DNA of 64,000 nucleotides from Moorena producens 3L (GCF_000211815.1 NZ_GL890970.1:160234-224233), one strand, 5' to 3'. Numbered from the stretch's first letter, positions 52,534 to 61,875 are shown. Notes: a model not told the origin generated them from the sequence alone. Made by a program: numbers and translations.

Positions 52534-52714
52534 TAAGCATTCAGCAGTCAGCCGTCAGCCGTGAGCTAAAAGCTCACGCTACGCGAACAGCTTTGTGGCA
52601 CAGGCTTCTAGTTTGTGGCACAGGCTTCAACGCTGTGACATAACTCAGATTAAACTTTTGCTGACCTGTTTTATTCAAAAGCTGATAGCTGATAGCTGAT
52701 AGCTGAATGCTTAC
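52534..52714. repeat. Composite palindrome with intact ends
   Basis: TAAGCATTCAGCAGTCAG at one end and GCTGATAGCTGAATGCTTAC at the other. Inside are a GTGAGCTAAAAGCTCACG hairpin, a duplicated TTTGTGGCACAGGCTTC and the TTTTATTCAAAAGC module. Confidence 0.82.
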
Positions 52715-52877
52715 TAGGCAATATCGGAAAGAGGTCTGGAGTTTGATTGGACAATAAAACAAGACCTCCTAGGTTTACATCTCAAATACAAACACTATAG
52801 TGTATTAGTGTGTCTGTATTATTAATATCATATTTGGTTTTGGTTGACTAATTATCCTATTGACTGACAAAACTCCG

Positions 52878-52975
52878 TAAGCATTCAGCCGTCAGCTATC
52901 AGCCTTGGCCTTTGGCTGATAGCTGATAGCACATCAAGTAGCGTGCGCGTAGCGCATAAGCTGATAGCTGACAAA
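52878..52975. repeat. Composite palindrome, one end missing
   Basis: It starts GTAAGCATTCAGCCGTCAG and contains GCTATCAGC, CCTTGGCCTTTGGCTG and the CATCAAGTAGCGTGCGCG module. It finishes GCTGATAGCTGAC without the ATGCTTAC end. The remaining spacer to 53285 holds a CCAACAAAACCC/AGGGTTGG hairpin near 53018 but no gene. Confidence 0.7.
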
Positions 52976-53285
52976 ACTCCTAAAACCATTGATGTGACGT
53001 AGGAAGCGGTGGAGGGGTAGTGAAGCCCAACAAAACCCTTGCCAGGGTTGGATTTCACTTAAAAGTAACAATTCGATTAATAGCATAACTAATACATCAA
53101 TTTACTAGTACACTCAGATCAAATGCATAGGGCAAACACCCTCACCACTGCTGTCACCTGGTCTTGCTGGAGAGGCTCTGGATTGTTAATCATTAGCAGA
53201 CGCTCTAGGGTGCATTGGTGCTCGATTCCTAGTCAGAAGAGATTGTAAGCTGGTTAAAGCGTTGTGTGATAAATAGGGGTCAACT

Positions 53286-54053
53286 GTGAAGGAAGCCACT
53301 AAGCTACAAATCAAAAACCTACTAACGAAAAAAATCAATGAAAAGCTCGACAGATACGCTTCTGAATCAGAATATAAACCATTTGTTGAAGCAATATTTA
53401 CTAAAGAAAAAATAGTACTCGCATCTAGAATGCATTCACTATATACCTCTTTCGGGATGTCTATCTACGAACAAATTGCCCTAATTTTAGCTGAAAGTGC
53501 TGGGTACCAGGTAGAAACACAATATGATTTGTTGGGAGGTATAGACAGAGACACTGAAACCATCATCGATCAAATTTGCTCAGAAATAGAAAAGGAAGAA
53601 AGACTGCCTGATAAGACGAATGAAATAAATTTAATTAGGAATAGTATTAAGCCAGTAGAGCCTCAAGCAGACCAAGATAAAAGGGTAGATGTTTTTATTA
53701 CCAAGCAGAATGGCGAGGAACTATATATAGATATAACTACTGTCAAACCAAACCGAAAAGAGTTTCGGTCACTCAAAAGAAAAATGCTTCGTTGGTGTGC
53801 ATTACGGTTTAGCCAAAATCTCGATGCTAATGTAAGGACTTGTATTGGCATACCTTACAACCCATATTACCCTAATGATTATCAACGTTGGACTGCTAAA
53901 GTTTGTGATGTCAAAAATGAATTATTAATTCAAAATGATTTGTGGAAGGAATTCGCTGGTGAAGATGTCTTTTTAGAACTTCTTGAAATATTTCAAGAAG
54001 TTGGTAAAGAGTTAAGGGATAAAATATCAATTTTTTTGGAAGGACGTTTTTGA
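53286..54053 (+). CDS. Type II restriction endonuclease, TdeIII-like
   Basis: This 255-residue nuclease starts at GTG 53286. A PD-(D/E)XK core is seen as DKRVDVFITKQNGEELYIDITTVKPNRKEFRSLKRKMLRW (about residues 136-175): first Asp in RVDVF, then IDITTVK with Asp and Lys. KPN, the basic strand and the N-terminal helical part match the TdeIII family as I recall it, whose type member cuts at GGNCC; target specificity here is not shown. It lies convergent to a C5 methyltransferase, making a complete R-M pair. The GTG start and lower coding bias suit horizontally acquired DNA. Confidence 0.78.
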   Translation: MKEATKLQIKNLLTKKINEKLDRYASESEYKPFVEAIFTKEKIVLASRMHSLYTSFGMSIYEQIALILAESAGYQVETQYDLLGGIDRDTETIIDQICSEIEKEERLPDKTNEINLIRNSIKPVEPQADQDKRVDVFITKQNGEELYIDITTVKPNRKEFRSLKRKMLRWCALRFSQNLDANVRTCIGIPYNPYYPNDYQRWTAKVCDVKNELLIQNDLWKEFAGEDVFLELLEIFQEVGKELRDKISIFLEGRF

Positions 54054-54131
54054 GTTACAGTCCAATTATCGCTCCTTTTATATCAGCAATAAAACCAAGG
54101 TTAGTCAGACTAAGTGGTTCAGCATTTTTAA

Positions 54132-55415
54132 CTATATTGGTAACGATAACTGAATAGCTTTGTCTTGTTCTCTGTGTTCGATTACCATCGTTTCTGAATC
54201 GAATTTCCCTTGCAACATCGCAATCAGACATTCTCCAATGCGGTAAGCCAAATTAACAGGGACCGCATTACCGATTTGTCTGTACCTCGATGATAGAGAA
54301 CCGGTAAATTCCCAATCATCGGGGAAGCTCTGAATACGTGCATATTCCCTAACTGTCAACGGTCGTGTTTCTTCAGGATGACACCGCTCGGTCTGTTTTT
54401 GAGCTGGGTTACAGGTTAGAGTAAGGGAAGGTTCTTGCCAAGAAAGCCGCCTAGCCATACCGGTTTTGCCGCCACCGAGATAGAAACTCTTTTTCATATA
54501 CTCTTTTTGAAGCTCTATTGGTAAGTTCCGCCAATAACCTCCTGGTGGTATTAACTCCATAATTTCTCTCTTGCGGGGAGGGTATTTTGCTCCTATTGAT
54601 TTAGGGCAATCTTTGAGCACCTCCCTCAGGGAAATAGTGTAGTCCTTTTCCTTAGGAAATATTGCGTTTAGGTCTAAGTCTTTTCTGACCGCAATGATAA
54701 TTACCCTCTCTCGCTTTTGGGCGACATCTAGAAACTGCGCTCTGAGCAACTTATAGGTAGGGTTGTAGCCTAAATCCTCTAAGGTTCGCAGCATGGTGGA
54801 TAAGGTTCTGCCTTGGTCATGTTGGATCAGACCTCTAACGTTTTCAAGCACTGCTATTTTTGGCTGTACTTCCTTGACGCATCGTGCAAACTCAAAAAAG
54901 AGCGTCCCTCTAGTATCGTCAAAACCTTTACCTAGACCGGCATAGCTGAAAGCTTGGCAGGGCACCCCACCAGCCACAATATCTACATTGTCTTTGTAAT
55001 TGGTAAAATCAACGTTGGCTATATCCTCAGGTATGATTTCCCAGGAAGGTCTATTCAGCTTCAGAGTGTTTACGCAGTCTTTATCAATCTCCACCAGCAG
55101 CTTGGTGGTTAAGCCAGCATTCTCAAAACCCAGTGCCATGCCTCCACACCCAGCAAATAACTCGATTACTCTGAAGCTAGTGGGTTTGCTCTTTAGAACA
55201 CGAAACTCAACCCCAGTAGCTAGCCCTTGATACTTTCTTTGAATTCGTTTTAACTCTTCAATATCAAAAAAGCGGTAGTTTCGTTCAGACCGCTTTGCCC
55301 TCAGCAGCTTTTTCTTTTCCCACCTACGTATGGTATCGGAGGAGACACCCAAGATTTCAGCAGCTTCCTGAACCGTAACTAGGTCTTGAACAGTGCCAGA
55401 TTTAGTGTTTGCCAT
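54132..55415 (-). CDS. C5 DNA cytosine methyltransferase with N-terminal MerR/excisionase-type HTH
   Basis: From ATG 55415 this is 427 residues (a TTG at 55421 adds two). Residues about 10-70 form an HTH (DLVTVQEAAEILGVSSDTIRRWEKKKLLRAKRSERNYRFFDIEELKRI). The methyltransferase follows with motif I VIELFAGCGGMALGFENAG, catalytic motif IV GGVPCQAFS, motif VI ENVRG, motif VIII AQKRERVIIIAV-like, and motif X RQIGNAVPVNLA. It protects host DNA from the convergent TdeIII-like nuclease. The HTH, with a palindrome just upstream of the gene (55434-55458), suggests that the enzyme represses its own promoter, as some R-M methyltransferases do. Confidence 0.9.
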   Translation of the reverse strand: MANTKSGTVQDLVTVQEAAEILGVSSDTIRRWEKKKLLRAKRSERNYRFFDIEELKRIQRKYQGLATGVEFRVLKSKPTSFRVIELFAGCGGMALGFENAGLTTKLLVEIDKDCVNTLKLNRPSWEIIPEDIANVDFTNYKDNVDIVAGGVPCQAFSYAGLGKGFDDTRGTLFFEFARCVKEVQPKIAVLENVRGLIQHDQGRTLSTMLRTLEDLGYNPTYKLLRAQFLDVAQKRERVIIIAVRKDLDLNAIFPKEKDYTISLREVLKDCPKSIGAKYPPRKREIMELIPPGGYWRNLPIELQKEYMKKSFYLGGGKTGMARRLSWQEPSLTLTCNPAQKQTERCHPEETRPLTVREYARIQSFPDDWEFTGSLSSRYRQIGNAVPVNLAYRIGECLIAMLQGKFDSETMVIEHREQDKAIQLSLPI

Positions 55416-55433
55416 ACCCAATACGCTCTAATA

Positions 55434-55458
55434 TAACCGTTGCATAATGCAATGGTTA
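55434..55458. promoter_or_regulatory. Palindromic operator candidate upstream of the methyltransferase gene
   Basis: TAACCGTTGCAT (55434-55445) and ATGCAATGGTTA (55447-55458) are inverted, with one G-T mismatch and a 1-bp centre. It lies 18 bp before the ATG at 55415, a position that would block transcription or early initiation if bound by the enzyme's HTH. Confidence 0.6.
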
Positions 55459-55596
55459 CAAAAAACGGGATACAGATCAACTAAATTCCTGAATTACTTT
55501 ATCCGCCCCCCGCTCCTTTGGTTACGACCTAAACCTAGAACAGCTAATGATATAGCTAGTTACTATGTAAGTCCTGTTCGATTCAATCAACTACCA

Positions 55597-56508
55597 TCAA
55601 ACAAAAACCATTTGAGGAGCCAGCAATACCCCAGAGGTTGAGGATATCACCTTACCAATACCCAAAAAACTGCCATCTTCGTGATACACTTGCAAAGGAA
55701 TTGTGGGAGTTTCAAGAGTATCATCCCCAGAGATACGCTGTCCCAAACACCAGCGACGGGCTTGATCAGCGGACAAGGTTACAGAGGGTAAGTGCCCCAA
55801 ACCTACACTAGGGGACACTGGCTGGAATAGGCTTTGTTCCAGCTGTTCGGTCAATTCTTCTAATGTCAGACTATCGGCTAAATCAAAGCCACTGCTGCGA
55901 GTACGAGTCAGAGCGGCTAGCACACCACCGGTTTCAAGGGCATCTCCTAAATCCCGGGCTATGGAGCGAATATAGGTGCCAGGACCACATGCGATCGCTA
56001 AATCAATTTCCGGAAATTCCCCCCCACGCCAATCTAAAACCTCGATCTTCTCAACCTCTACAGTTCGTTCTGGTACCTCTACCACTTCACCAGCTCTGGC
56101 TAAATCATACAGCCGTTTACCCTTGATCTGAATAGCGCTATACATTGGTGGCACTTGCTGAATCTTGCCCTCAAACTGTTTCAACAAACCCTTGACCAAC
56201 TCCAGAGTCAACTGGGCTGCAGACTGAGTAGCAATCACCTCTCCTTCCAAATCATCAGTAGTTGTCCTCACTCCCAGTCTCACCGTAGCCTTGTAGGCTT
56301 TATCCTGCTGCATATACTGCAAAAGTCGGGTTGCCTTTCCCAGAGCTATCGGTAAAACCCCGGTAGCAGCTGGGTCAAGGGTCCCGCCATGGCCTACTCG
56401 CTTCAGCCGTAGCAGACGCCGCACTTTAGCAACGCAATCGTGGGATGTCCAACCTGCTGGTTTGTTTAAGTTTAGAAATCCTTGCACAATACTCAGATTT
56501 TGCACCAA
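55597..56508 (-). CDS. truB: tRNA pseudouridine(55) synthase
   Basis: This 303-residue enzyme isomerises U55 in the tRNA T-loop. It shows GFLNLNKPAGWTSHDCVAKVR, the catalytic block HGGTLDPAATGVLPIALGKATR with the Asp nucleophile, QVPPMYSAIQIKGKRLYDLARAG, and CGPGTYIRSIARDLG. A C-terminal PUA-like region ends at about residue 300 and is full length. The 175-bp spacer to the methyltransferase is unremarkable apart from the operator palindrome. CCCGATT-type arrays follow its upstream side. Confidence 0.95.
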   Translation of the reverse strand: MVQNLSIVQGFLNLNKPAGWTSHDCVAKVRRLLRLKRVGHGGTLDPAATGVLPIALGKATRLLQYMQQDKAYKATVRLGVRTTTDDLEGEVIATQSAAQLTLELVKGLLKQFEGKIQQVPPMYSAIQIKGKRLYDLARAGEVVEVPERTVEVEKIEVLDWRGGEFPEIDLAIACGPGTYIRSIARDLGDALETGGVLAALTRTRSSGFDLADSLTLEELTEQLEQSLFQPVSPSVGLGHLPSVTLSADQARRWCLGQRISGDDTLETPTIPLQVYHEDGSFLGIGKVISSTSGVLLAPQMVFV

Positions 56509-56527
56509 GTTTAAAATTTATCTGTAA

Positions 56528-56780
56528 AGGTAGGGAATCGGGAATCGGGAATCGGGAATCGGGAATCGGGAATCGGGAATCGGGAATAGTAATAAGATTT
56601 GATTCTATCTTGATGCACTAGCTCATGGGAAGCATGGCTGTTTTATTTTCCTACTCCCTACTCCCTACTCCCTACTCCCTACTCCCTACTCCCTACTCCC
56701 TACTCCCTACTCCCGATTCCCTACTCCCTCGGTGCGCTTTCCGTAGGCGAATTAAATTCGCCACGGGTCGCACCGCTCCC
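56528..56780. repeat. GGGAATC array, CCCTACT array and 44-bp palindrome
   Basis: GGGAATC is repeated nine times at 56530-56588, CCCTACT eleven times at 56650-56720, and then comes a perfect 44-bp palindromic element at 56731-56774. No gene is seen between truB and 56806. Confidence 0.92.
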
Positions 56781-56805
56781 GACTCCCTACTCCCTTCAAA
56801 CCTAA

Positions 56806-57633
56806 TTACTCAACCACATGTAACCGTCGAGTAATCATAATCATGCCATCCCCCCGAATTAATATAGCTGAAATCCAGCGGTCTTCTGGTAACAGTGGGG
56901 CTCGGCCAATCTTAAAAATTCCACCGGCAGCCAAAGATTCCAGGTCAACCTCCGTGGGATTAGTATAGCGCTGTGACCTGACTGATTCTTCTATAGCCAC
57001 TCCCAGCAGCAAATCATCTCCGAGGGGTTCCTGGACAATGGCATCAAAATTAAATCGCTGACCAATACGCACTTGTTCTGGTAACTTCACCGTTACCTTG
57101 GGAGGATTAGCTCCTGATGTGATTTGGGAACGCTCTGCCAAAATGGTGGAATAGACAATTTTTTGGTTTTCAAAGCGCTGACGCGATCGCAAAGTCGATT
57201 CAAATTTGGTCTTACTAGCATCCTGTTGGTTACTAGTAATATAAGTCACAGTTTCTGCCACGATCGCGTTGCCCTCTTGCTGCCAATCCGTCAGTTCCGT
57301 GCGGTAATTCAACACAGGGTAGCGCTGCCACAATTGAAGCAACGCTTCTCCCATCACATCCCGACTTAAGCCATCGGAGTTAGCAAAATTAGCGCTATAG
57401 AATTCCAGCAACCCTTCAACATCCTTGCCATTAGCGAAGCGATCAATTTGGCTGAGGGTATCTTTAAGCTGAGGCGGTGCGGTTTCCGGGCTATCTGCTT
57501 GGGCTTTCAGAGGAGAGCCGAGGGTCAACCCTACCGTTAATAGTACAAATACTGACCAGTCCAAAGAAATAGACTTGACTTTAGTAGTAAAAGATTGGGA
57601 TAGTCGTTGCAGTAAGGTGGCTGGATTGGTCAT
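56806..57633 (-). CDS. Exported NTF2-like-domain protein of unknown role
   Basis: This 275-residue protein has a hydrophobic export segment (about residues 27-46, VFVLLTVGLTLGSPLKAQA) and an NTF2/SnoaL-like alpha/beta domain (about 50-165: LSQIDRFANGKDVEGLLEFYSANFANSDGLSRDVMGEALLQLW ... YRTELTDW). A beta domain (about 170-275: PKVTVKLPEQVRIGQRFNFDAIVQEPLG ... GMIMITRRLHVV) completes it. I recall similar proteins in other cyanobacteria. No catalytic residues are evident. It is divergent to murG, but the intervening palindromic repeat makes shared control uncertain. Confidence 0.72.
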   Translation of the reverse strand: MTNPATLLQRLSQSFTTKVKSISLDWSVFVLLTVGLTLGSPLKAQADSPETAPPQLKDTLSQIDRFANGKDVEGLLEFYSANFANSDGLSRDVMGEALLQLWQRYPVLNYRTELTDWQQEGNAIVAETVTYITSNQQDASKTKFESTLRSRQRFENQKIVYSTILAERSQITSGANPPKVTVKLPEQVRIGQRFNFDAIVQEPLGDDLLLGVAIEESVRSQRYTNPTEVDLESLAAGGIFKIGRAPLLPEDRWISAILIRGDGMIMITRRLHVVE

Positions 57634-57786
57634 TGGTAATCGTTAACTGGTAACTGGTAACTGGTAACTGGTAACTGGTAATTCTGGTAACTAGTAATTA
57701 GTAATTGATCATTGGTGATTGGAGAAAGGGTAATCCCTTGGATTCACCAATGATACCAAATCTAGTTTGATAACCTATGTCTAGCT

Positions 57787-57915
57787 TGTAGGGTGGGCAA
57801 AAACAGTTTGATTTTTTTGAGTACTCTAGAGTATATGACTTTGCCCACCCTACTTTAATTGGTATTTTTTTTCTTCCCGATTCCCGACTCCCGATTCCCG
57901 ATTCCCGATTCCCAT
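57787..57915. repeat. TAGGGTGGGCA palindromic element and CCCGATT array
   Basis: TAGGGTGGGCAAAAAC (57788) and TTTGCCCACCCTACTTTAAT (57840-57859) flank a TACTCTAGAGTA palindrome. The end TTTAATTGGTATTTTTTTT is shared with 35603-35618. A CCCGATT/CCCGACT array follows to 57914, and a GGTAACT array precedes at 57647-57690. Confidence 0.85.
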
Positions 57916-57965
57916 TAACCCAAGACAAAAGCCCCTCACCCAATTGATCAAGGAGACCTATAGCC

Positions 57966-59030
57966 GTGTCTAAGTCACCCATGCGATTGCTGATTGCCGC
58001 CAGTGGTACGGGGGGACATATATTTCCCGCCCTCGCAGTAGCCCAACACTTACCCAATTACACTATCGAGTGGCTTGGTGTTCCTGACCGCATTGAAAAT
58101 GAGTTGCTACCACCAGACTATCCCCTGCACACCATTGCCGTAGAAGGTTTTCAACAACGCTTCGGTCTCGGTACTCTGCGCATCTTCACTCGCCTGGTCA
58201 GTTCAATTTGGCAAGTGCGGCAACTGCTGAGAGAAGGTAAATTTGATGGTGTCTTCACCACTGGGGGTTACATCGCTGGACCTGCAATTATGGCAGCACG
58301 GTTGCAGGGTCTACCTACTATTATACATGAATCTAACGCCATTCCCGGAAAAGTAACCCGGTGGCTGAGTCCCTTTTGCAATACCGTAGCCATAGGGTTT
58401 GAAGCCGCTTCCAAGTACCTACCCCGGATTAAAACTGTAACCGTTGGTACACCAGTGCGGGATAGTTTTCAACAGAGTCAATCCCTGGAACTCCCGATTC
58501 CACCAGAGGTACCCTTGATTGTGGTGGTTGGGGGTTCCCAAGGAGCAGTGGCAGTGAATAAACTAGTGCGCCAATGTGCTCCCGTCTGGTTTGAAGCTGG
58601 TGCTTGGATTGTTCATTTAACTGGAGAACAAGACCCAGAGGCTAACACCCTTAGCCATCCTCAGTACCTGTCTATGCCCTTTTATGACCAGATGGCACCA
58701 TTACTGCAACGGGCCAATTTAGCCATTAGCCGTGCTGGTGCTGGAACCTTAACTGAGCTAGCCATAACTGAAACACCAGCCATTCTGATTCCCTACCCTT
58801 ATGCAGCGGAAGACCATCAAGCTTTCAATGCAGCTAGCTTTAAGGATTCTGGTGCTGCTTTAGTATTTCGTCAAGACCAGTTGACTCACGAAACGTTAGA
58901 ACAGGAGGTGCTGGCTTTACTCAAGTCTCCAACTAGGTTAGAAGAGATGAAACAAAAAACAGCTAGTCTTGCGATTAGAGATAGTGGAAAGCGTTTAGCC
59001 TCTCTAGTTCGTGAGTTAGTTGAAAAATAA
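57966..59030 (+). CDS. murG: UDP-GlcNAc:lipid I N-acetylglucosaminyltransferase
   Basis: This 354-residue membrane-associated glycosyltransferase converts lipid I to lipid II, the final cytoplasmic step of peptidoglycan precursor synthesis. N-domain: LLIAASGTGGHIFPALAVA, the Gly-rich loop (residues about 9-20), GGYIAGPAIMAARLQGLPTIIHESN. C-domain: VVVGGSQGAVAVNKLV, ISRAGAGTLTELAITETPAILIPYPYAAEDHQAFNA with the UDP-GlcNAc site. The start is GTG 57966 with AGGAG at 57951-57955, ten bases upstream. It is full length. Family and function are secure. Confidence 0.96.
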   Translation: MSKSPMRLLIAASGTGGHIFPALAVAQHLPNYTIEWLGVPDRIENELLPPDYPLHTIAVEGFQQRFGLGTLRIFTRLVSSIWQVRQLLREGKFDGVFTTGGYIAGPAIMAARLQGLPTIIHESNAIPGKVTRWLSPFCNTVAIGFEAASKYLPRIKTVTVGTPVRDSFQQSQSLELPIPPEVPLIVVVGGSQGAVAVNKLVRQCAPVWFEAGAWIVHLTGEQDPEANTLSHPQYLSMPFYDQMAPLLQRANLAISRAGAGTLTELAITETPAILIPYPYAAEDHQAFNAASFKDSGAALVFRQDQLTHETLEQEVLALLKSPTRLEEMKQKTASLAIRDSGKRLASLVRELVEK

Positions 59031-59283
59031 AATATGAAAGGAGAACTATGATCTCATGTCAATCAAGCTTTACCTTGACTTTAAATATTAATAGTTTCAG
59101 AGGTTTGATTAAATACCTAAAAATTGCTCAAACCGAATAAGAACAATAAAATAATTGCAAAAAAGTCAAAAAAATAATGTAGAATAGCTTCGAGTTGTTG
59201 ATTCGATAATGACTAGATTGATTTATTATTATTTTGCCCTTATAATAGTTATTGCTTAAGCGTAATATCGAACCAAATTTACT

Positions 59284-60012
59284 GTGATGATAACTTTGTA
59301 TAAGGCACCACCTTTATGGGGATTACCGAGCATTAGTCCACCCTGTATTAAATTGGAAACTTGGCTGCGTATAGCTAATATTGCTTACGATATCGAGATT
59401 ACTAAGGACTTTACTAAAGCTCCCAAAGGCAAAATTCCGTTTATAGAATATAAAGGAGAACTCATCGGTGACTCCACCATAATTATCGAGATGCTTAAGG
59501 AAAAAGAGGGCATAGATCCTGATCGGGATTTGACCTCAACAGAAAAAGCAATCTCCTTAGCTTTTCGGCGGATGCTGAAAGAAAATACTTATTGGGGAGA
59601 GATGTATATTCGTTATAACATTGAAGATAACTGGCAATTATTCAAACAAACATTAACGACTCTCTACTTTGCTGGGAGCTCGACACCAGAATCGTAACAG
59701 TTTTTACAACAGGTGCGAAATTCCCTTTCTAATCAGATTTATCAACAGGGACTGGGTCGTCACTCCGAGAAGGAAATTTCTCAAATTATTAATGCTGAGT
59801 TTCAAGCCCTGTCTGATTATTTAGCAGATAAACCATTTTTTATGGGGGAGAGACCGACCACTTTAGATGCAACGGCTTATGGTTATATTGCAAACATGAT
59901 TTTACCTCCTTTCAAGAGTCTGATTATTGATCGGGTATCTCAATTTAACAATATCTGTCAATATTGTGAACGGATGAAACAGGCGTTTTTTCCAGATTAT
60001 TTGCCTTCTTAA
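59284..60012 (+). pseudogene. GST-fold protein (FAX/metaxin-like) interrupted by an in-frame stop
   Basis: The first part (59284-59697) encodes an N-terminal thioredoxin-like domain (MMITLYKAPPLWGLPSISPPCIKLETWLRIANIAYDIE ... GKIPFIEYKGELIGDSTIIIEML) and the beginning of the helical domain. A single TAA at 59695 stops it. The same frame then continues from 59698 to 60012 (QFLQQVRNSLSNQIYQQGLG ... FFMGERPTTLDATAYGYIANMIL). Joined, they make a normal GST of about 242 residues of the FAX-like type. A point change such as CAA to TAA would explain it. Either a fresh pseudogene or readthrough; the former is simpler. Confidence 0.82.
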
Positions 60013-60094
60013 TCCAGAAAAATTTCTAGGAGATGTGGTAATTGCCTTAAATGTCAAGTAATCACAATAGCGATCGCATTTTCAATTTACGGGT

Positions 60095-60222
60095 CGCACC
60101 TGTGGAATGGGCATCAGCCGTGGAACTGGCATCTTGCGTAGAACTGGCATCTTGCGTAGAACTGGCATCTTGCCAGTTTCCTCCTTATTTTCGGGCGGGC
60201 AGGATGCCCACTCTACTCCTAT
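60095..60222. repeat. GGGCATC/GATGCCC palindrome with expanded 18-bp units
   Basis: GTGGAATGGGCATCAG is followed by three GAACTGGCATCTTGCGTA-like 18-mers, then GGGCGGGCAGGATGCCCA. A compact copy lies at 22905. Again one arm of a palindrome is amplified in tandem. Confidence 0.75.
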
Positions 60223-60235
60223 TCAGCGCGAAGAC

Positions 60236-60441
60236 TGACGCAACGCCAGAAAAACGGCTGCTTTAGCAATATCGACTGGTGAACCAAAAGGTCCTGGGAT
60301 GAGGCGATTATTGACCTACTTGGCAACGGATTGCAGTTGTTCTGGTGTTCAACCAAGATCTGACCAGAGGGGTGTTTCGATTCGCCCTGGGGCAATAGAA
60401 TTAACGCGGAGCTTTTGGGGAGCGAGTTCAACGGTCAAAGC
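60236..60441 (-). pseudogene. C-terminal fragment of a short-chain dehydrogenase, with two stop codons
   Basis: The minus strand reads ALTVELAPQKLRVNSIAPGR, IETPLWSDLG, stop, TPEQLQSVAK, stop, VNNRLIPGPFGSPVDIAKAA, VFLAL. The pieces match the C-terminal third of a classical SDR (LRVNSIAPG and GSPVDIAKAAVFL). No N-terminal part or catalytic centre remains, and the fragment ends against the GGGCATC repeat. A degraded gene, unrelated to the intact SDR at 44275 by direct sequence. Confidence 0.78.
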
Positions 60442-60547
60442 TTAATCAACCATAAAGTTTTCAGACTTCTGTCACCTTCTAGACTAAGGCAGTGGGAGAA
60501 TAGAGTTATCACCAGCTAAACCATTCAAAACCCTTAAAAACCCAACT

Positions 60548-61015
60548 ATGGCTAAAACCGTTGCTGAAGTCATGACCCGTGACCCGATCGTGGTGCAGCC
60601 CGAAACACCGATTAAGGAAGTGATCAAAATTATTGCTGAACAAAGCATCAGTGGCTTGCCAGTGGTTAACGAAGCAGGCAAATTGGTGGGAGTGATTTCA
60701 GAAACTGACTTGCTGTGGCAGGAGACAGGAGTAGAACCGCCAGTCTATATCATGTTTCTCGACAGCGTGATTTACTTAGAAAATCCTGCCCGTTATGACC
60801 AAGAACTCCATAAAGCACTTGGACAAACCGCTGGGGAAGTAATGACTGGTCATCCCATGAGCATCAAACCGGATCAACCCTTACGGAAAGCGGCTAAGTT
60901 GATGCAGGAAAAATCAATCCACCATTTACCAGTAACAGATGAAGCGGAGCAAGTGATTGGAATTCTGAGCTCTGGGGATATTGTCCGCGCTATGGCAGCT
61001 GAGTTAAAGAATTAA
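60548..61015 (+). CDS. Tandem CBS-domain protein
   Basis: This 155-residue cytoplasmic protein consists of two CBS motifs forming one Bateman module: TVAEVMTRDPIVVQPETPIKEVIKIIAEQSISGLPVVNEAGKLVGVISETDLL (1-56) and AGEVMTGHPMSIKPDQPLRKAAKLMQEKSIHHLPVTDEAEQVIGILSSGDIVRAMA (95-150), joined by a linker with an aromatic patch. Such modules sense adenine nucleotides and regulate partners; in plants and cyanobacteria, CBSX-type proteins act on thioredoxin-related targets. No partner is adjacent. The ATG at 60548 starts directly at the domain. Confidence 0.88.
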   Translation: MAKTVAEVMTRDPIVVQPETPIKEVIKIIAEQSISGLPVVNEAGKLVGVISETDLLWQETGVEPPVYIMFLDSVIYLENPARYDQELHKALGQTAGEVMTGHPMSIKPDQPLRKAAKLMQEKSIHHLPVTDEAEQVIGILSSGDIVRAMAAELKN

Positions 61016-61099
61016 GGGAACTGTTCTATCTCAAATAGTGTTCACGCTGAACAAATAACATGGTAAGTTGAGTTTTGGCTAGATATTGAGCAATTACCC

Positions 61100-61762
61100 A
61101 TGACCGTTACTCGTGAATCTGTCCAAGAGCTGCTGAATTCAACGGATTTTGGCCAGCGCATTAGTGGATTAAACCAACTACGCCAGCTGGAACCATCGGT
61201 GGCGTTTGAGCTAATTCAACCCTTGGTTAACGATAACAATGTTCGGATTCGATATGGGGCAGTCAGCCAGCTCGATACCTTGGGTGATCAAGATTTAACC
61301 GTATCTTTGACCCTATTACGCGATCGCCTTTTGAATGATCCAGAACCAGATGTTCAGGCAGCAGCAGCGGATTCCTTGAGTGCCTTGAAGCTCACCGAAG
61401 CCTATGATGATTTAGAGCAAACCTATCACCAAACCACTGAGTGGATCATTAAATTTAGTATTATAGCTGCCTTAGGGGAACTAGGTGAACCCCGTTCATT
61501 TCAACTTTTAGAAGACGCTCTCAAATCCGATATCAGTTTAATCCAAACCGCCGCCATTAGTTCCTTAGGAGAATTGGGAGATCCCCGGGCTGTGCCTCTG
61601 TTGATTCCCTTTGCCACTAATTCCGATTGGCAAATTCGTTACCGGTTAGTACAAGCACTAGTTAATCTGGGAGGAGAAGAGGCTAGGGCAGTCCTAGAAA
61701 CATTAGCTAATGACAGTGTTGAGCAGGTGGCTAGTGTAGCGCAAGAGGGGCTACAAGCATAA
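61100..61762 (+). CDS. HEAT-repeat protein, NblB-like (phycobilisome degradation)
   Basis: This 220-residue protein is made of about six HEAT/PBS-lyase-type repeats (VAFELIQPLVNDNNVRIRYGAVSQLDTLG; RLLNDPEPDVQAAAADSLSAL; WIIKFSIIAALGELGEPRSFQLLEDAL; IQTAAISSLGELGDPRAVPLL; WQIRYRLVQALVNLGGEEARAVLETLAND). Length and sequence fit the NblB group, which removes bilin chromophores during phycobilisome breakdown under nutrient stress. HEAT lyases of the CpcE/F type are related but usually longer or paired. No phycobiliprotein genes are nearby. The role is inferred by family. Confidence 0.7.
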   Translation: MTVTRESVQELLNSTDFGQRISGLNQLRQLEPSVAFELIQPLVNDNNVRIRYGAVSQLDTLGDQDLTVSLTLLRDRLLNDPEPDVQAAAADSLSALKLTEAYDDLEQTYHQTTEWIIKFSIIAALGELGEPRSFQLLEDALKSDISLIQTAAISSLGELGDPRAVPLLIPFATNSDWQIRYRLVQALVNLGGEEARAVLETLANDSVEQVASVAQEGLQA

Positions 61763-61778
61763 GGGAATAGGGAGAAGA

Positions 61779-61856
61779 GTGTGGGGAGAGGCGGGAGTGT
61801 GGGAAGTGTGGGAAGTGTGGGAAGTGTGGGAAGTGTAGGAAGTGTGGGAAGTGCCC
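61779..61856. repeat. GGGAAGTGT nonamer array
   Basis: Seven near-perfect copies of GTGGGAAGT lie between the two convergent HEAT-repeat genes. Confidence 0.9.
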
Positions 61857-61875
61857 AACGCAATAACAAACCCAA

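Noticed and set aside
53018..53050. CCAACAAAACCC/AGGGTTGG hairpin considered as a terminator or tRNA arm
   Set aside because: It has no T-tract, no gene upstream on either strand within reach, and does not fold into a cloverleaf.
60051..60266. A 71-codon plus-strand frame with repeated VELAS
   Set aside because: The repeated residues come from the 18-bp units of the GGGCATC element, and the rest covers the reverse of an SDR pseudogene.
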